From Actinoplanes italicus (GTDB lineage: Bacteria; Actinomycetota; Actinomycetes; Mycobacteriales; Micromonosporaceae), in the NCBI RefSeq assembly GCF_003001815.1, contig NZ_PVMZ01000004.1, forward strand, positions 310,001 to 374,000: DNA of 64,000 nucleotides, given 5' to 3'. The position numbers were made by a program, and so were the translations under genes. The notes under the pieces were generated by a model. The model searched no databases, was not told the origin of the DNA, and worked only from the letters and a program-made list of their open reading frames with translations. Position 1 is the first letter of the stretch; every line of letters begins with the position of its first letter. Below, piece after piece: positions 60,406 through 64,000 of the stretch.

Positions 60406-61880
60406 CAGATGCCCAGCCCGAAGTACCTGCCCGGCTGTGGGGCGCCGTCGCAGGCGGCGAGCAGGCGGGCGCTGCCGCCGGGCACGATCGGGGCGGCGGC
60501 CTGGGCGAACTCCCGCACCCAGGTGCGCAGCACGGCGGCCGCGGAGTCGCCGGTGGGGCCCATGGCGCGGACCTCGTCGAGGGCCGAGCCGATGATCCGG
60601 GCCACCGACGCGAGCTGCTCGACCGCGCCGGGCGGGTCGAAGTCGCCGGGCCGGCAGTAGTCACGGGCCAGGGCCAGCTGCGCCCGGACGGATCGTCCGC
60701 TGCGGCGCAGGTCGGCGGGGAGGGCGGCCTCATCGGCCGATGCGGTGGCGGTCTGGGCGAACACGCCGCGGAAGGTGGTGTCCCAGGCGTCCAGGATCTT
60801 CTCGGTACGGCTGAAGTCGTCCAGTGTGAAGTCGGTGCGGCTGGTCGCGGGCCGCCGCAGCAGGCAGTGCAGGCGCAGCAGGTCCGCGCCGGCGACCGGC
60901 AGGAACTCCGACGCCCAGATGGCGTGGCGCCGGCTGGTGGAGAACTTGGAGCCGTTGAGCTGGAAGAACTCGTTGACGACGAACTTCGCCGGAAGCAGCT
61001 CGGGCCGGCCCAGGGCGATGTTCACGGCCGGGAACAGCACGGCGTGGAAGTAGCCGTTGTCGATGCCGAAGAACTGCACCAGCCGGTCGTGCTCGCGCGG
61101 CGGCGCCTCGGCGGCGTAGCCCTCGGCCATCTCCAGCCACACGTAGGTCCTCAGCGACGGGTCGGCGTCGGTGGGGATGCCCCACGCCGACGGGTGCGAC
61201 ACGAGGATGTCGGGCAGCCGGTCGGCGGCCATGGCCCGGCACACGGCACGCAGCCGCTCGGGCATGTCGCAGGCCGCCCAGAACTCTTCGAGCCCGGCGC
61301 GCAGCGGCTCCAGCGGCAGCACGTGCATCTTGGTCCGGCGCAGCACCGGCACGTCACCGCAGCGGATGCAGAACGGGTCGACGACGTCGGCGCACAGGTT
61401 GGGGCGGCAGCAGTCCTCGCAGGCGTTGCCGTTGGTGCCGGCGCCGCAGTGCGGGCACTTGCCACCGAGGTAGGCCTCGTACAGCCACAGGTCGCAGCCC
61501 TGGCAGAACGGCAGCGGCCGCTCCTCGGCGACGATGTGCCCCGACTCGACGAGCGTGGAGAAGAGATCGCGTACGCGTGCCTCGTACTCATGCCCCTGAG
61601 GTCTGACGATCTTGTCGAAGTTCACCCCGGCGGCGGCCCACGTGTCGACGATCGAGCGGGTGTAGCGTTCGGCGGTCTCCTCGGGTTCGCAGTTCTCGCC
61701 CCAGGCTCGGCGCGGCACGTAGGTCTGGTTGTCGTCCAGGCCGGTGGAGTACCACGCGTCCTGCCCGTCGGCCGCCAGGGCCCGCGCCATCACGTCGCCG
61801 GCCAGGTACGGCCCGGAGATGTGGCCGACGTGCAGGTGGCCGTTCGGGGTGGGCGGCGTCGCCGTGATCCAGGTGGTCAT
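60405..61880 (-). CDS. Methionyl-tRNA-synthetase-like enzyme (hydrazine synthetase MetRS component)
   Basis: The 491-residue protein is a class I synthetase of the MetRS type: TWITATPPTPNGHLHVGHIS (HIGH motif HVGH, residues 17-20), Cys-rich zinc knuckle (CQGCDLW, KCPHCG, CEDCC, C..C at ~165-175), and the KMSKS equivalent KFSTS at 312-316. Its C-terminus lacks the tRNA-binding extension and it lies in a biosynthetic operon, so it is not the housekeeping enzyme. In hydrazine synthetases a MetRS domain activates an amino acid and esterifies it to an N-hydroxylated lysine. The cupin normally fused to it is the preceding gene here. Starts in ATGA overlap with the cupin stop. Confidence 0.9.
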   Translation of the reverse strand: MTTWITATPPTPNGHLHVGHISGPYLAGDVMARALAADGQDAWYSTGLDDNQTYVPRRAWGENCEPEETAERYTRSIVDTWAAAGVNFDKIVRPQGHEYEARVRDLFSTLVESGHIVAEERPLPFCQGCDLWLYEAYLGGKCPHCGAGTNGNACEDCCRPNLCADVVDPFCIRCGDVPVLRRTKMHVLPLEPLRAGLEEFWAACDMPERLRAVCRAMAADRLPDILVSHPSAWGIPTDADPSLRTYVWLEMAEGYAAEAPPREHDRLVQFFGIDNGYFHAVLFPAVNIALGRPELLPAKFVVNEFFQLNGSKFSTSRRHAIWASEFLPVAGADLLRLHCLLRRPATSRTDFTLDDFSRTEKILDAWDTTFRGVFAQTATASADEAALPADLRRSGRSVRAQLALARDYCRPGDFDPPGAVEQLASVARIIGSALDEVRAMGPTGDSAAAVLRTWVREFAQAAAPIVPGGSARLLAACDGAPQPGRYFGLGI

Positions 61881-62239
61881 GCGCTCGTCTCCTTCAGGGG
61901 CTGCTCACGGAGGGGCCAGTACACGGAGATCCACGCCAGCGGCTCGCCGGTGGCGTGCAGGACGTGCTCGTGGTTCTTCTCGATGAAGACGACGTCACCG
62001 GCCTTGAGCGCGGTGGTCTCGTCGCCGGAGACGAGGGTGCCGCTGCCGCTGGTGACCAGGACCATCTCGCGCTGGTTGTGCTTGTCGGGGGCGGTCTGTG
62101 CGTGGGGTTCGAGCCAGCAGCCCATCGCGCCGAGCGTCTCGTCGAGCACGTCGAGCGGGAACACGCGCTGGCACTTGGTGCCGAACTCACCGCCCGCCGT
62201 CTCCTCGGACAGGGTGGCCAGGTGGCGCAGAGCGTTCAC
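61877..62239 (-). CDS. Cupin-domain protein (hydrazine synthetase cupin component)
   Basis: The 120-residue protein is one small cupin barrel: PDKHNQREMVLVTSGSGTLV (candidate metal ligands His and Glu), GDVVFIEKNHEHVL (His ligand) and WISVYWP. In hydrazine-forming enzymes the zinc-binding cupin rearranges the O-acyl hydroxylamine to form the N-N bond. GTG at 62237-62239 overlaps the permease stop (GTGA) and its own stop overlaps the MetRS-like start. It is therefore stoichiometrically coupled to that gene, consistent with a split two-subunit synthetase. Confidence 0.88.
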   Translation of the reverse strand: MNALRHLATLSEETAGGEFGTKCQRVFPLDVLDETLGAMGCWLEPHAQTAPDKHNQREMVLVTSGSGTLVSGDETTALKAGDVVFIEKNHEHVLHATGEPLAWISVYWPLREQPLKETSA

Positions 62240-63489
62240 TTTCGTGCCTTTCCGGTGGATCGGGTTGCTTCGGTGGCGCGGGTAGCCAGTACCACCACGA
62301 CGAGGAGCACGGCGAAGATCAGGCCCGCGACGCCGCGGGAGGCGAGGATCGCCAGGCTGCTGAGCAGGACGACAACGGCCTGGAGACTCCACCGTTGCTG
62401 CATGCGCGCCAGGGCGACGCTGCACAGCGCGTACACCGACATGAACAGCGCCGACGTCCAGGCGAGCAGGTCGGAGTGGGTGACCACACCGGCGCCGAAC
62501 AGGGCGAGCGTGGCGGCGTACGTCAGCGCCAGGACGCCCTTGGCGCGGGTCTCGGAGGTGCGGCCGCGGACGGCGTGGACGTAGAGGCGGGTGGCACCGA
62601 GCACCCAAGCATTGGTGGCCGCGACGATGGCGACGGCCGACGCGATCAGCAGCACCAGCCGCAGCGGGGCCGGCAGGGCGGCGGTCAGGGCGGGCACCAG
62701 TTCGGTGGGGCCACCGGGCGGCAGCGCCGCGTAGGCGAGGGTGGCGGCCAGGTAGGTGATCGCGACCACCGGGACCGCGCGGCGGATGGCTCTCGGGAAC
62801 GTCCGGCGTGGATCGTGCACCGAGCCGCCGAGCAGCGAGACGTTCTCCCAGCCCAGATAGGCGTAGAAGGCGACGCCGGCGGCGGTCAGGACACCGGCGA
62901 GGGTCGGCGCCCCGTGCCGGCCGAGGTTCGCGAGGCTCATGCCCGGCACCGCGAGGACGATGCTGAGCGCCAGGGCGACCATCGCGATCTTGAGACTGAC
63001 GCCCTGGATCCGGGCGATGATCCGGTCGTTGAGCCCGGCCAGGACCAGGGACAACAACATCAAGATCATTGCGGTTATCGGTACGGGGGGAAGCGCGTCC
63101 GTGACGGCGCCGAGGTAATAGGCGGTCGCGATGGCCATGGCGGGGTTGCCCACCGCGTAGACCAGCAGGAGCACGCCCTGCGCGAAGTTCGCGTTCGCCG
63201 GCCCCATCCCGGCGCGGATCACGTCGGTGACGCCGGAGACGGTCGGGAACTCCATCGAGATCCGCGCGAACATCTGGGCGATGCAGACGCAGATCCCGGC
63301 CAGCACCACCCACACGAGCGGGGCCGCCCACCCCGCCTCCTTCACCGAGATGCCCGGCACCACGAGGATCCCGGCACCCAGGACGCTGGAGATGTACATC
63401 TGGGTGAGCTGGCCGGCCGACCACTGCCGCGAGCTCACCTCCGCGCCGCCGGCCTGGGCGGGAGGGCTGTCCAGAGTCTGCTCAGGCAT
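62236..63489 (-). CDS. APC-family amino acid permease
   Basis: The 417-residue protein has about 12 hydrophobic segments and the APC opening MYISSVLGAGILVVPGIS, then PLVWVVLAGICVCIAQMFAR and FYAYLGWENVSLLGGSVHDP. It probably imports an amino acid precursor or exports the product. It is the second gene of the operon, one base after the small-peptide stop and overlapping the cupin start. Confidence 0.93.
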   Translation of the reverse strand: MPEQTLDSPPAQAGGAEVSSRQWSAGQLTQMYISSVLGAGILVVPGISVKEAGWAAPLVWVVLAGICVCIAQMFARISMEFPTVSGVTDVIRAGMGPANANFAQGVLLLVYAVGNPAMAIATAYYLGAVTDALPPVPITAMILMLLSLVLAGLNDRIIARIQGVSLKIAMVALALSIVLAVPGMSLANLGRHGAPTLAGVLTAAGVAFYAYLGWENVSLLGGSVHDPRRTFPRAIRRAVPVVAITYLAATLAYAALPPGGPTELVPALTAALPAPLRLVLLIASAVAIVAATNAWVLGATRLYVHAVRGRTSETRAKGVLALTYAATLALFGAGVVTHSDLLAWTSALFMSVYALCSVALARMQQRWSLQAVVVLLSSLAILASRGVAGLIFAVLLVVVVLATRATEATRSTGKARK

Positions 63490-63490
63490 G

Positions 63491-63625
63491 TCAGCCCCAG
63501 ATCAGACCGTTGGTGGACGCCGACGCCGCGGTGATCTCACCGGCGCCGGAGGCCACCAGCACGACGGCGCCGATCAGCAGCAGGAAAGCGACGACGAGCG
63601 TGACACGAGCGACCGAAAAAGACAT
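63491..63625 (-). CDS. 44-aa membrane peptide at the head of the N-N bond operon
   Basis: The peptide has a short N-terminus (SFSVARVTL), one hydrophobic helix (VVAFLLLIGAVVLVASG) and a polar tail (ITAASASTNGLIWG). A GGGGGT ribosome site precedes the ATG. It is separated from the permease start by one base. It might be a transporter accessory subunit; a ribosomal-peptide precursor is possible but no recognition motif is visible. Confidence 0.65.
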   Translation of the reverse strand: MSFSVARVTLVVAFLLLIGAVVLVASGAGEITAASASTNGLIWG

Positions 63626-63740
63626 GGCGATACCCCCGGCGGTTAGGCGGAATTGATTCTCTGCGTCATTCCTGGCCGTTGCGGCCTGACAGCGAGAACT
63701 ATTCCGAACGCCGCCGTGGCCGGAAAGACCTGCGGAGTGT

Positions 63741-63846
63741 CCCGAACCGGCCTGGCCGGTTCCGGCCGTCGACGGGCGGGTTTGGCCGGTTCCGGCCAGG
63801 CCGGAACCGGCCGCGCCATACCCTTTCGCGGTACGCGGAAAGGGTG
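63741..63846. promoter_or_regulatory. Hairpin array in the divergent promoter of the N-N bond operon
   Basis: GGCCGGTTCCGGCC occurs at 63754-63767 and 63784-63797. Its complement-like partner GGCCGGAACCGGCC follows at 63799-63812, so the last two form a perfect 14-bp inverted repeat with a 1-nt loop. GAACCGGCC (63744-63752) also pairs with 63754-63762. Further on, CCCTTTCGCG and CGCGGAAAGGG form another arm pair (about 63821-63845). No gene lies between 63626 and 63937. Confidence 0.7.
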
Positions 63847-63937
63847 GAGATAATGTGCGGCAAGCTGAAAGTCGCCTGCAGAGGAAAGGGCTTAAGCGAG
63901 TCCCCGGTTCAACGTTGACGAAGAGGACTGAACAGCC

Positions 63938-64000
63938 ATGCGACTGGCCCGTATCTCCATAGCCGCGCGGCACGACGCGGCGGCCCGCATCGACGCCGCG
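63938..64000 (+). CDS. Start of a divergent gene, cut by the window end
   Basis: ATG at 63938, with GAAGAGGA upstream, opens a frame beginning RLARISIAARHDAAARIDAA and running to the window end. Only 21 codons are visible, so no product can be named. It is divergent from the N-N bond operon and may belong to the same cluster. Confidence 0.5.
   Translation, partial: MRLARISIAARHDAAARIDAA

Noticed and set aside
60405..61880. Housekeeping methionyl-tRNA synthetase
   Set aside because: It is embedded by overlaps in a biosynthetic operon next to a cupin and an N-hydroxylase, and it lacks a C-terminal tRNA-binding extension.

Overview
The window is very GC-rich, GC3-biased DNA with dense, overlapping genes and many GTG starts. 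It carries several ECF sigma/anti-sigma pairs, CBM2-type secreted protein architecture, a cutinase, a methyl-accepting chemotaxis protein and STAND NTPases. This points to a mycelial actinobacterium, most likely Micromonosporaceae (Actinoplanes-like); the genus is an inference from gene content only. I see no rRNA, tRNA, CRISPR array, transposase or prophage module.

Layout. 1-4 kb: end of a MacB-type ABC exporter, a HEAT-like protein and a small P-loop kinase. 4-12.4 kb: a secreted TAP-like peptidase, small secreted or hypothetical proteins, a DUF4132 protein, a decayed methyltransferase and an alpha/beta hydrolase. 12.4-16.7 kb: two ECF sigma systems around an ABC-2 transporter. 16.7-19.5 kb: a LexA-type repressor and, about 2 kb away, a decayed copy of its 5' end. 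19.5-25.2 kb: a lipoprotein, a third sigma/anti-sigma pair, a methyltransferase/monooxygenase pair, and a TetR regulator divergent from a DrrAB-type exporter. 25.2-38.7 kb: a sulfotransferase-like protein, small membrane proteins, a possible ADP-ribosyltransferase-like protein, a TM-VOC fusion, a small secreted peptide coupled to an orphan histidine kinase, an EamA transporter, and MoeA coupled to a uridine-kinase-like protein. 38.7-39.7 kb: non-coding, with a 41-42 bp tandem repeat. 39.7-44.9 kb: a nitronate monooxygenase/metallo-beta-lactamase fusion and a large TPR/Sel1 STAND-like NTPase. 45-52.4 kb: a CBM2 metallopeptidase, an MCP, a PAS-GAF histidine kinase, an N-terminally disrupted haem peroxidase and a cutinase. 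52.5-56.7 kb: an HTH-NTPase-WD40 giant.

The most interesting region is 56.8-63.6 kb, a tightly coupled eight-gene minus-strand operon. In transcription order it encodes a 44-aa membrane peptide, an APC amino-acid permease, a cupin, a methionyl-tRNA-synthetase-like enzyme, a cytoplasmic periplasmic-binding-fold protein, a DAO-type flavoenzyme, a GNAT acetyltransferase and a lysine/ornithine N-hydroxylase. N-hydroxylase + MetRS-like + cupin + FAD amine oxidase is the known toolkit for N-N bond (hydrazine) formation. There the cupin and MetRS domains are usually fused in one protein; here they are two adjacent overlapping genes. I infer a hydrazine-type natural-product pathway with a split hydrazine synthetase. 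A strong hairpin at 56805-56833 closes the operon, and a dense inverted-repeat array lies in its divergent promoter region.
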